Part shown: positions 6,018 to 11,861 of the stretch, in pieces
Numbering within the stretch: the stretch's first letter is position 1
How the letters are laid out: each line of letters opens with the position of its first letter
DNA from: Pseudaestuariivita sp.
GTDB lineage: Bacteria > Pseudomonadota > Alphaproteobacteria > Rhodobacterales > Rhodobacteraceae
NCBI GenBank assembly: GCA_020629995.1
Contig: JAHDCH010000055.1
Coordinates: forward strand, 1 to 12,736
Direction: 5' to 3'
DNA: 12,736 bases
Translations under genes and position numbers: made by a program
The notes under the pieces: model-generated
The model's database searches: none
What the model was told of the DNA's origin: nothing
The model's input: only the letters and a program-made list of their open reading frames with translations

Positions 6018-6613
6018 ACCGAGGCCCCGCCAAACACGCGCAACTGCCGGTGCCGCTCGATCAGGGCTGTCACGCCGAACGGCATACAGCCCTGCCCCAG
6101 CGCCACGTCGTTGCGGTATTCGTAGTAATGCGCCGCCAGCATCAGCACCGCCTGCTGCAGATCCGCCGGCACATCAGCCCAGACCGCACCAAAGCCCGCT
6201 GCGAACACCACTTGCGCCTGGCCACCCTGCGGGATGTTCGGCAATGCGCCGCCCACCCCGGCCAGCTTGGGCCGGTGTGTGTCGGGCATCAGCCGATAGC
6301 TGGCAGGATCAGCCGTTGTTACCTCTCCGTCGGCGTCCTGCACCGACAGCGCCAGAACCGCCGCAATGGGGGCCAGCGGCAGCGCCTGCATCCGGCTGTC
6401 CCGCCAATGGGTCACGCTCCAGGAAAACTCCCGCGTCAGGATCGCCTTGCCGGTCCGGGCCTCGATCGCCGCAAGCGCGGCGCGCAGAAAGCTGGCCAGC
6501 ACGGTGTCCTGCACATCATCCTCGGCAAACCCGCTGCCCATCCGCAGATGCGCCTTCAGCTCCGCCACCGGCAGTGTCGCCTCGGCGACCTGCGTTTCTT
6601 CACTCAACATCAT
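6014..6613 (-). CDS. orfg6: GTA head-tail connector / adaptor protein (orfg6, rcc01688-like)
   Basis: This 199-residue protein is a gp6-like head-tail connector (phiE125 gp8 type). The N-terminal helical part contains LPVAELKAHLRMGSGFAEDD and FLRAALAAIEARTGKAILTREFSWSV; a middle LPLAPIAAVLALSVQDADG precedes PASYRL, and a C-terminal helical region DLQQAVLMLAAHYYEYRND is typical. It forms the adaptor ring beneath the portal. The start is ATGATG at 6613 with GGAG 9 nt upstream; the second ATG (6610) is equally possible. A 165-nt non-coding gap separates it from the capsid gene, and it overlaps orfg7 by 4 nt. Confidence 0.93.
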   Translation of the reverse strand: MMLSEETQVAEATLPVAELKAHLRMGSGFAEDDVQDTVLASFLRAALAAIEARTGKAILTREFSWSVTHWRDSRMQALPLAPIAAVLALSVQDADGEVTTADPASYRLMPDTHRPKLAGVGGALPNIPQGGQAQVVFAAGFGAVWADVPADLQQAVLMLAAHYYEYRNDVALGQGCMPFGVTALIERHRQLRVFGGASV

Positions 6614-6778
6614 CGGTCACGTCTCCGATTGTTCGCCGCCTCCGTCATGAAAGTTGGACGCGCGCAGGCCCCGCACCGCTCGGACGGAGGGGAGCAGCTA
6701 GACAGCACGGGTTGCTTGACGCACCCGCACGCGCCCGCGGCCCTGACCCCATCCGGAGCCAGGGCCACATCCGGCCGC
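6614..6778 (-). other. Structured 165-nt gap between capsid and adaptor genes
   Basis: This is the only long gap inside the operon. It holds a perfect 7-bp inverted repeat, GGCCCTG (6739-6745) and CAGGGCC (6760-6766). On the minus strand it could also form an outer GCGGCC/GGCCGC pairing that begins at the capsid stop (6778-6773). A CGGGT/ACCCG stem lies further downstream. ATCCGG occurs twice (6751-6756, 6769-6774). None of these is followed by a U tract, so this is not a classical intrinsic terminator. It may act as a partial terminator or as an mRNA processing or 3' protection element giving extra capsid mRNA. No convincing gene or promoter is seen. Confidence 0.5.
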
Positions 6779-7945
6779 TTACGCGGTGCCGAATTTCAGC
6801 AGCTTGATCGCGGCAAAGTCGCTCACGTCGCCGCCCACGCGCTTGGTCGCGTAGAACAGGACGTTGGGCTTGGCGCTGAACGGATCGCGCAACACGCGCA
6901 GATCGGGGCGCTCGGCGATGGTGTAGCCCGCGGCAAAGTCACCAAAGGCGATCGAGTAGCTGTCGGTCGCGATGTCCGGCATGTCTTCCGCGATCACCAC
7001 CGGATAGCCCAGCAGACGCGCCGGCTCACCAGCAGCCAGACCGTCCGACCACAGGAAGCGGCCATCGGCATCCTTCAGCTTGCGCACCGCGCCCGCGGTT
7101 TTCGAGTTCATCACGAAAGTGCCGTTCGCGCGGTAGGCTGCCCCCAGCGCGTAGACCAGATCGATGATCGCGTCACCGCCGTTGAAATCGGCGTCCACGC
7201 CGGTGGCCACATAACCCAGCTGATCCCAGGCCCAGGTGTCGTTGTCGACCGCCGGATGGGTCAGGAAACCCTTGGGTTTGCCGATGCCGTCACCGTTGAC
7301 AAAAGCCGCCGCTTCGGTGCGGGCGAACTTGTCGGCGATGCGCGCCGCCAGCCAGCCTTCGATGTCGAACGCCGCGTCGTCCAGCAGGCGCTGCGACGCT
7401 TTGGGCAGGGCCGACAGCTCGTGCAGCGGGATGGAAATGCGGTCGATGGTGGGGGTGCCCGTCTCGGCCTGCGCAGCGGTCTCGTCCGCCCAGCCCGCGC
7501 CGATGTCGTTCTGGTCAACCAGCACGTCATACGAGGTGGATTCGACGTTGACGACCGTGGCGACCGAACGGATCGACGCCGAGGACTTCAGCGCGCCCAT
7601 GACAGCCTCCGACGTCGCCGGGTCCACCAGATAGCCACCATCAGAATTGATGGCCGTGGACAGCGCCTTGCCTTCCAGCTCGATGCCGCGCAGGCCATCG
7701 TCGTCGCCCGAACGCAAGTAAGCGTTGAACGCCTTCTGATGGGGGGCGTCGAAATCGGTGTTTGCAGCCAGCGCCGGGCGGCGCGCGGTCATCATCTTGC
7801 GATCCATTTGGGTCATGCGTGTTTCCTGCTCTTTGATTTGCGTCTGAATTTCAGACCGGAAGTCGTTGAAGTCGTTCACAAAGCCCGCCACGGCGCGCTT
7901 TACGTCCTGAACCGGGCCCTGCCCGGTCTCAGCCTCGGTGCTCAT
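6779..7945 (-). CDS. orfg5: GTA major capsid protein, HK97 fold (orfg5, rcc01687-like)
   Basis: This 388-residue HK97-type major capsid protein has a charged, coiled-coil delta/scaffold region (about residues 12-55, DVKRAVAGFVNDFNDFRSE and KEQETRMTQMD), then FNAYLRSGDDDGLRG near 73-86 and the conserved start of the mature domain KALSTAINSDGGYLVDP near 93-109. The orfg4 protease is expected to remove the N-terminal part during maturation, probably near residue 93 (inference). Later landmarks are SASIRSVATVV, the ERPDLRVLRDPFSAKPNVLFYATKRVGGDV C-terminal arm and AIKLLKFGTA at the end, typical of HK97 capsids. It lies 39 nt after orfg4. Length and context match RcGTA gp5. Confidence 0.97.
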   Translation of the reverse strand: MSTEAETGQGPVQDVKRAVAGFVNDFNDFRSEIQTQIKEQETRMTQMDRKMMTARRPALAANTDFDAPHQKAFNAYLRSGDDDGLRGIELEGKALSTAINSDGGYLVDPATSEAVMGALKSSASIRSVATVVNVESTSYDVLVDQNDIGAGWADETAAQAETGTPTIDRISIPLHELSALPKASQRLLDDAAFDIEGWLAARIADKFARTEAAAFVNGDGIGKPKGFLTHPAVDNDTWAWDQLGYVATGVDADFNGGDAIIDLVYALGAAYRANGTFVMNSKTAGAVRKLKDADGRFLWSDGLAAGEPARLLGYPVVIAEDMPDIATDSYSIAFGDFAAGYTIAERPDLRVLRDPFSAKPNVLFYATKRVGGDVSDFAAIKLLKFGTA

Positions 7946-7984
7946 GTGCCTGTTCCCTTTGGCTTGGTTGTTCGGGCAACGGGC

Positions 7985-8515
7985 TCAGCCCCGGCCCAGG
8001 TCCTGACGGGCCGTGTTGAACGCCTCCGCCAATTCAATCAGCGCGGTCTCGGCCAGGGTGTCGCCCTTGGCTGCCACCCGCGCTTCGCGTTGCATCGGAA
8101 AGGTCACCAGCGACACTTCCCAAAGCTCCACCTCGGTCAAAAGCCTCTGGCCCTTGTCATTCTTGGCTGCGCGTTTGGTGCGATAGCCGATCGACAGCCC
8201 CTCGATTGCGCCCGCCTCCAGCAGCGCCGCCGCCTCTCGGCCCTTGGCCACGCTGTCCAGGAGACGCCCCTTGACGAAAAGGCCCCTGGCATCCTCTCGC
8301 ACCTCGTCCCACACGCCGATCGGCTGCGCCGGATCGTGCTGCCACAGCATCTTGACCCCGCGCCCTTCTGCCAGCGACGCGGCATAGGCGCCGCGTTCGA
8401 CCACGTCACCGCCCTGATCGGCCTTGCCAAACAGCGAGGCATAGCCCTCGATCCGCGTGCCATCGACCACGCGCACGTCTTCACCCAGCCGGGCGAACTT
8501 GTGTTCCAGCTCCAT
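7985..8515 (-). CDS. orfg4: GTA prohead protease, HK97 family (orfg4, rcc01686-like)
   Basis: This 176-residue serine protease matures the capsid by cutting the scaffold domain of gp5. The catalytic motifs of the herpesvirus/HK97 protease clan are visible: His60 in LWQHDPAQPIG and Ser108 in EGLSIGY, with IEGYASLFG near 22-30 and GDVVERGAY near 36-44. ELWEVSLVTFPM follows near 137-148. The start is one of two adjacent ATGs; 8515 is chosen because AAGGA then sits 6 nt upstream, against 3 nt for the ATG at 8518. The gap to orfg3.5 is short. Confidence 0.95.
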   Translation of the reverse strand: MELEHKFARLGEDVRVVDGTRIEGYASLFGKADQGGDVVERGAYAASLAEGRGVKMLWQHDPAQPIGVWDEVREDARGLFVKGRLLDSVAKGREAAALLEAGAIEGLSIGYRTKRAAKNDKGQRLLTEVELWEVSLVTFPMQREARVAAKGDTLAETALIELAEAFNTARQDLGRG

Positions 8516-8542
8516 CATGTTTCCTTGCCTGTTTTGAATGCT

Positions 8543-8782
8543 TTACGGCGCGATGCTCAGAACCGACTCGAATGCCTGCGCCAAGATTGCCGCCACCACT
8601 CCATAGACCGTCAGCCACAAGCGGCGCTCCAGCCGCTCCATCGCCTCTTCGATCTTGTCCAGCCTCCGGTTCAGCCCGTCGAACTGGAGTTTGGTGACCT
8701 GCTCATGCGCCGCCAGCCGCATCGCGGGCGCGCAATCGAACGGCGCGTAGCCAACCGTCTTGCTGTCGCGCACCTCACTCAT
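8543..8782 (-). CDS. orfg3.5: GTA head formation protein, rcc01685 family (orfg3.5)
   Basis: This 79-residue protein matches the small GTA-specific head formation family named after R. capsulatus rcc01685. The N-terminal part includes SKTVGYAPFDCAPAMRLAAHEQV. A helical, charged stretch LQFDGLNRRLDKIEEAMERLERRL (33-56) looks like a coiled coil. A hydrophobic C-terminal segment LWLTVYGVVAAILAQAFESV (56-75) could be a membrane helix. Its ATG overlaps the portal stop by 8 nt. Its precise role in head assembly is not evident from sequence. Confidence 0.9.
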   Translation of the reverse strand: MSEVRDSKTVGYAPFDCAPAMRLAAHEQVTKLQFDGLNRRLDKIEEAMERLERRLWLTVYGVVAAILAQAFESVLSIAP

Positions 8783-9953
8783 CTGCGGTCTCCAACGGCG
8801 GCAGGCCCAGCAACTGCCGCTTTTCAGCCGCCGTCAGGAACTCTGCCCCTCCGATGCTGCGCCACTGCGCCTCTCTCTCGGCAGCCAGCGCCGGCATCTG
8901 ATCCAGATCGGGCTTCAGCATCACCGGTTCACCCGCCCAGGCCGACAGCCAGTCCGCCAGATGCGCCGTGACCTTGGCGGCCAAGGGCAGCACCGTCAGG
9001 CGATAGAAAGCCCGGTTCGCCTCCTGGTAATTGGCATAAGTCGCGTCTCCGGGGATCCCCAGCAGCATCGGCGGCACCCCAAAGGCCAGCCCGATCTCTC
9101 GCGCCGCGGCTTCCTTGGTTTTCTGGAATTCCATGTCCGACGGCGAAAAGCCCATCGGCTTCCAGTCCAACCCGCCTTCCAGCAGCATCGGCCGCCCCGC
9201 GTTGCGCGCGCCCTGGTGGTTCGCCTCGACCTCGGCAACAAGACGATCGTACTGATCGTTGCTCATCCCGCCACCGCTGGCGTCCCCGCGATAGACGATC
9301 GCCCCCGACGGACGGGCTGCGTTGTCCAGCAGCGCCTTGGACCAGCGCGAGGCCGCGTTGTGCACATCCAGCGCCATCGCCGCCGCCTGCATCGGCGAAA
9401 AGCCATAGTGATCGTCCTGCGGGTGAAACGCCTTGATATGCGTCACCTGCGGCACGTCCCCCAGCGCAAAGCGGTGCTTGCGCCCGCCGACGCTGTACTC
9501 ATATCCCACCGGCCAGCCGTCACCGCCGGGGATCACCGCCATCCGGTCGGACCGCAGCACGTGCAGCTCTCCCGGCAGGCGCTCGCCGGCCTCGACCGCC
9601 TCGACATAGGCGTTGCCCGTCAGCAGCAGCTGCGCATACAGCGCTTCGAACAATTCTGCCCGCCCCTGCGCCTGGTTGGGCCGCGCCAGCAGGCTCAGCA
9701 CCGGGTGGGTGTCATAGCGCCGCTCTGCGTCCTGACACACCAGCGGCAGCGCTGCGGCCGCCTCCGCGATCAGCTTGACGCAGCGAAATCCAACCGGGTT
9801 CCCGGAATAGCCCGTCCGGGTCAGCGACACCGCGTCGCGCGGGCTCCAGGCCACCCGGCCCGCGCTGCCGTACGAGATCACCCGCCCCACCGCGCTGGCC
9901 TTCTCTTCGGGCACGGCTCCGCCGCCCCCCTTTTTCAGGAAGTCAAAAACCAT
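8775..9953 (-). CDS. orfg3: GTA portal protein, HK97/phage_portal family (orfg3, rcc01684-like)
   Basis: This 392-residue protein forms the portal ring at the capsid vertex through which the terminase packages DNA. Family features: GYSGNPVGFRCVKLIAEAAAALPLVCQD near 48-75, HPVLSLLARPNQAQGRAELFEALYAQLLLTGNAYVE near 82-117, DHYGFSPMQAAAMALDVHNAASRWSKALLDNAARPSGA near 184-221, and GVPPMLLGIPGDATYANYQEANRAFYRLTVLPL near 290-323. Start ATG 9953 is preceded by GAGGAG 8 nt upstream. A 35-nt gap separates it from the terminase gene. Confidence 0.97.
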   Translation of the reverse strand: MVFDFLKKGGGGAVPEEKASAVGRVISYGSAGRVAWSPRDAVSLTRTGYSGNPVGFRCVKLIAEAAAALPLVCQDAERRYDTHPVLSLLARPNQAQGRAELFEALYAQLLLTGNAYVEAVEAGERLPGELHVLRSDRMAVIPGGDGWPVGYEYSVGGRKHRFALGDVPQVTHIKAFHPQDDHYGFSPMQAAAMALDVHNAASRWSKALLDNAARPSGAIVYRGDASGGGMSNDQYDRLVAEVEANHQGARNAGRPMLLEGGLDWKPMGFSPSDMEFQKTKEAAAREIGLAFGVPPMLLGIPGDATYANYQEANRAFYRLTVLPLAAKVTAHLADWLSAWAGEPVMLKPDLDQMPALAAEREAQWRSIGGAEFLTAAEKRQLLGLPPLETADE

Positions 9954-9988
9954 TCCTATGCTCCTCAGACGTGCCCCTCAGCGGGCGT

Positions 9989-11359
9989 TCAGATCACCCG
10001 CATGCGCGGGGCGGACCAGGCTTGCGACGGCGCGGCAATCAGCTCGGTCAGCGCCCAGACCAGCGCATCCACGCGGTCGGGCGAGCCCTTGCCGTCAAAC
10101 CCGGCCATCGTCATCTGCGCCATCTGATCCTCAAGCGCGTTCAATCCGCGCACATGGTGCACCCGCCCCTGTTCGTACAGCGCCGCAACCGGTTCGGCCC
10201 GGGCGGCCTTGCTGCGGCTGGCGTGCACGGCGCGATATGGCACACTCGGGTCCAGCTGGCGTATGACCGTCTCAACCAGCGCTCCGCCCTGATTGACCTC
10301 GGCCACCAGCCGATCGGCCTTGTGCCTTTCAAACGCGGCCAACGCGGCCCTCGCCCAACCCGTGGGCGATGCGCCCTTGACCGTGGCGTCCTCCAGCACA
10401 TAAGCCGTCCAGGTCTGCGGCGGCCCCTTGGCCACAACGCCCGCGACAACGATGCCGCAGGCATCTGCCGTGCCGCCTTCGCTGACCGGCGGGTCAACAG
10501 CCACCACGATGCGGTCCAGCTCGGGCACCTTTTCGGTCCTCGCCGCCTCCAGCATCTCGCTGGTCCACAGCGCACCCTCGATCTCGGTCAACAGCTCGCC
10601 ATCCAGCTCCTGCCTGCCCAGCCTTGTCCCTGCGTAGCGCCTGCGCACCTCTTCCAGGAACGAGCCCGCCAGATACGCCGCATTGGCTTCGGTCGCCGCC
10701 CTTGTGACCACCGTGCCGTCGTCGCTCAGCAATGCGCGCAAATGCGGCACGTTCTGCGGGGTTGTGGTGACGCATTGGCGCGGGTCGCTGCCCAGCCTCA
10801 GCGCAAACTGCAGGTTGTCCCAGGCCTTTGCGCCATCGGGCCATTTGGCCAGCTCATCGCACCAGGCCGCATCAAACTGCGGACCCCTCAGCCGTTCCGG
10901 ATCCCTTGCCGAAAACAGCTGCGCAACCGCGCCATTCGGCCAGACCAGCATCCGCCGTCCTGCGATGTACTCCGGCCTGCGGTCCGGCGGCGAAATGGCC
11001 AGCAAACCGCTTTCGCCATAGACCATCACCTCTCGCGCCTGCTCCAGCGTTTCGGCGACCAGGGCGACGCGTCTGGCGCGGCCGGGGTCCATTGGCTTGG
11101 CCCCCTCGACCTGCGCCCGTACCCACTCGGCACCCGCTCTCGTCTTGCCTGCACCCCGTCCGCCCAGGCAGACCCAGCTCTTCCAGTCGCCTTCAGGCGC
11201 CAACTGATGCTCATGCGCCCAGAACTCAAACAAAAAAGGGAGAGCCAGCAGCTCTCCCTGATCCAACTCATTCAGAAAGGTCGTCCGCACCTCTGCATCT
11301 GCGCAGGCGAGCCAGGCGGCACCCGATTTCAGTTCGTGCCGCGTCAAAGTCGATGGCAT
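9989..11359 (-). CDS. orfg2: GTA large terminase subunit TerL (orfg2, rcc01683-like)
   Basis: TerL is the ATP-driven packaging motor and nuclease that cuts host DNA into headful fragments. From ATG 11359 it is 456 residues. The ATPase domain shows Walker A GGRGAGKT (66-73), and a Walker B-type site FDAAWCDEL with Asp168-Glu169. The RNase H-like nuclease domain shows VAVDPP (Asp289), VAEVNQGG (Glu354) and SPDRVDALVWAL (Asp428, Asp431). All key residues are present. In-frame ATGs at 11404 and 11389 would extend it further into orfg1; 11359 is chosen because it gives a more usual distance to Walker A, although no start has a strong Shine-Dalgarno. It overlaps orfg1 by 92 nt. An intrinsic terminator-like hairpin lies within codons 34-43. 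Confidence 0.95.
   Translation of the reverse strand: MPSTLTRHELKSGAAWLACADAEVRTTFLNELDQGELLALPFLFEFWAHEHQLAPEGDWKSWVCLGGRGAGKTRAGAEWVRAQVEGAKPMDPGRARRVALVAETLEQAREVMVYGESGLLAISPPDRRPEYIAGRRMLVWPNGAVAQLFSARDPERLRGPQFDAAWCDELAKWPDGAKAWDNLQFALRLGSDPRQCVTTTPQNVPHLRALLSDDGTVVTRAATEANAAYLAGSFLEEVRRRYAGTRLGRQELDGELLTEIEGALWTSEMLEAARTEKVPELDRIVVAVDPPVSEGGTADACGIVVAGVVAKGPPQTWTAYVLEDATVKGASPTGWARAALAAFERHKADRLVAEVNQGGALVETVIRQLDPSVPYRAVHASRSKAARAEPVAALYEQGRVHHVRGLNALEDQMAQMTMAGFDGKGSPDRVDALVWALTELIAAPSQAWSAPRMRVI
11232..11259 (-). terminator. Intrinsic terminator-like hairpin inside the terL coding region
   Basis: On the minus strand, AGGGAGAGC (11259-11251) and GCTCTCCCT (11245-11237) form a perfect 9-bp, GC-rich stem with a TGCTG loop, followed directly by a run of six T (11237-11232). 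This is the classical Rho-independent terminator layout, pointing in the direction of the operon. It encodes TerL residues Q34 to F42 (GELLALPF). It would stop transcripts about 485 nt after the predicted start unless RNA polymerase is modified or closely followed by ribosomes. Confidence 0.65.
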
Positions 11360-11612
11360 AGTCCCGCCCCGGGGCAATGCCTTTGGCATTCCGCTTTCGC
11401 TCATCTAGCTCTTTCTCCAGATCCATGGCCTTCCGTATCCATCCCGATACGTCCGACAGCATCCGCTTTCCGTCTGCCCCAGAGCCGAGCTCCCCTGCCG
11501 CAACCTCGCTGGTCCAGCGGGCCAGCTGCTTGCGCAGGACGACCAATTGCTGCTCGAGATCCTGCAACTGGTCCTCGATCAGCGCGTCTCCTTGCGGAGT
11601 CTCTACTGTCAT
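11268..11612 (-). CDS. orfg1: GTA small terminase-like protein (orfg1, rcc01682-like)
   Basis: This 114-residue protein is the first GTA gene and corresponds to gp1, identified in RcGTA as the small terminase that works with TerL in generalised packaging. It is mostly helical: ALIEDQLQDLEQQLVVLRKQLARW (10-33) looks like a coiled coil, and RMLSDVSGWIRKAMDLEKELDERKRNAKG (49-77) a second helical segment. The C-terminus FDAARTEIGCRLARLRRC is basic. No helix-turn-helix is obvious, in line with packaging that does not depend on a pac site. ATG 11612 is the only reasonable start, as a TGA closes the frame just upstream, yet only a weak GAG lies before it. The 3' end overlaps orfg2 by 92 nt. Confidence 0.88.
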   Translation of the reverse strand: MTVETPQGDALIEDQLQDLEQQLVVLRKQLARWTSEVAAGELGSGADGKRMLSDVSGWIRKAMDLEKELDERKRNAKGIAPGRDYAIDFDAARTEIGCRLARLRRCRGADDLSE

Positions 11613-11662
11613 TGTCTGCTCAACCGCCTCTCATGGGAGTGTTCCCCCGCACGAGCGAAACG

Positions 11663-11697
11663 AAAAAACGGCCAAAGGGGTTGCCCCCCGGCCGTTT
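11663..11697 (-). terminator. Strong intrinsic terminator in the leader ahead of orfg1
   Basis: On the minus strand AAACGGCC (11697-11690) pairs with GGCCGTTT (11673-11666), with an inner GGGG/CCCC stem closing on a 3-nt loop, and ends in six T (11668-11663). It points toward orfg1 and lies 51 nt before its start. It could end mltG transcripts, but it also sits about 20-50 nt after the predicted GTA promoter start, so it would attenuate GTA transcription unless antitermination occurs. The plus-strand direction has only three T and is less likely. Confidence 0.8.
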
Positions 11698-11722
11698 GCC
11701 CATCTCTCCTAGCTTGGATGAA

Positions 11723-11751
11723 TGTCTACTTTGGACCGTTCGCAAAGTCAA
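11723..11751 (-). promoter_or_regulatory. Predicted sigma-70-type promoter of the GTA operon
   Basis: TTGACT (11751-11746) and TAGACA (11728-11723) are separated by 17 nt, giving a predicted start near 11716. The -35 element preceded by C (CTTGAC) is the usual alphaproteobacterial form; the -10 element is a weak match, as expected for an activator-dependent promoter. An inverted repeat AAGCG-N10-CGCTT (11750-11769) overlaps the edge of the -35. No better promoter lies between here and orfg1. R. capsulatus GTA is switched on by GafA; whether GafA acts here is inference. Confidence 0.55.
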
Positions 11752-11778
11752 GCGAAATCGGATGCGCTTCGCCCCCTA

Positions 11779-11788
11779 ACCGTACGGT
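11779..11788. promoter_or_regulatory. Perfect palindrome ACCGTACGGT upstream of the promoter
   Basis: This 10-bp perfect palindrome is centred about 68 nt before the predicted start, a usual activator position. It lies between the CtrA-like box and the -35 element. It might be a binding site for a dimeric regulator such as the GTA activator, but no known motif is matched. Confidence 0.4.
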
Positions 11789-11792
11789 ACTA

Positions 11793-11807
11793 TTAACAAA
11801 ATCCTAA
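11793..11807. promoter_or_regulatory. CtrA-like box TTAA-N7-CTAA
   Basis: The plus strand reads TTAA-CAAAATC-CTAA (minus strand TTAG-N7-TTAA), one mismatch from the CtrA consensus TTAA-N7-TTAA. It is centred about 84 nt upstream of the predicted GTA start. CtrA is needed for GTA production in R. capsulatus and other Rhodobacterales, mostly through indirect routes, so a direct site is plausible but unproven. Confidence 0.4.
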
Positions 11808-11839
11808 CAACGGCCCAGATATTCATCCTCTGCGAGGCA

Positions 11840-11860
11840 GGCCATCAGGCCTGATGAGCC
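11840..11860. terminator. Hairpin directly after mltG, no U tract
   Basis: CATCAGGCCTGATG (11843-11856) is a perfect 14-bp palindrome, extended by GGC/GCC with one bulged A. It starts 2 nt after the mltG stop codon. There is no T run in either direction, so it is either a weak or Rho-assisted terminator, or a 3'-end stabilising stem. The full terminator at 11663-11697 may back it up. Confidence 0.5.
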
Positions 11861-11861
11861 G

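Noticed and set aside
6610..6648. 12-codon minus-strand mini-ORF ending over the orfg6 start
   Set aside because: Too short, with no clear Shine-Dalgarno; more likely part of the leader of orfg6. It could at most act in coupling.
6005..8971. A plus-strand open frame of 988 codons across orfg3, orfg3.5, orfg4, orfg5, orfg6 and the gap
   Set aside because: It lies opposite well-identified genes, has low-complexity Arg/His/Pro-rich composition, no recognisable domain and no start signals. Long antisense frames are common in GC-rich genes that avoid certain codons.
11620..11634. Four-codon ORF just before orfg1
   Set aside because: Could be a leader peptide, but it is too short to separate from chance and has no distinctive codons.
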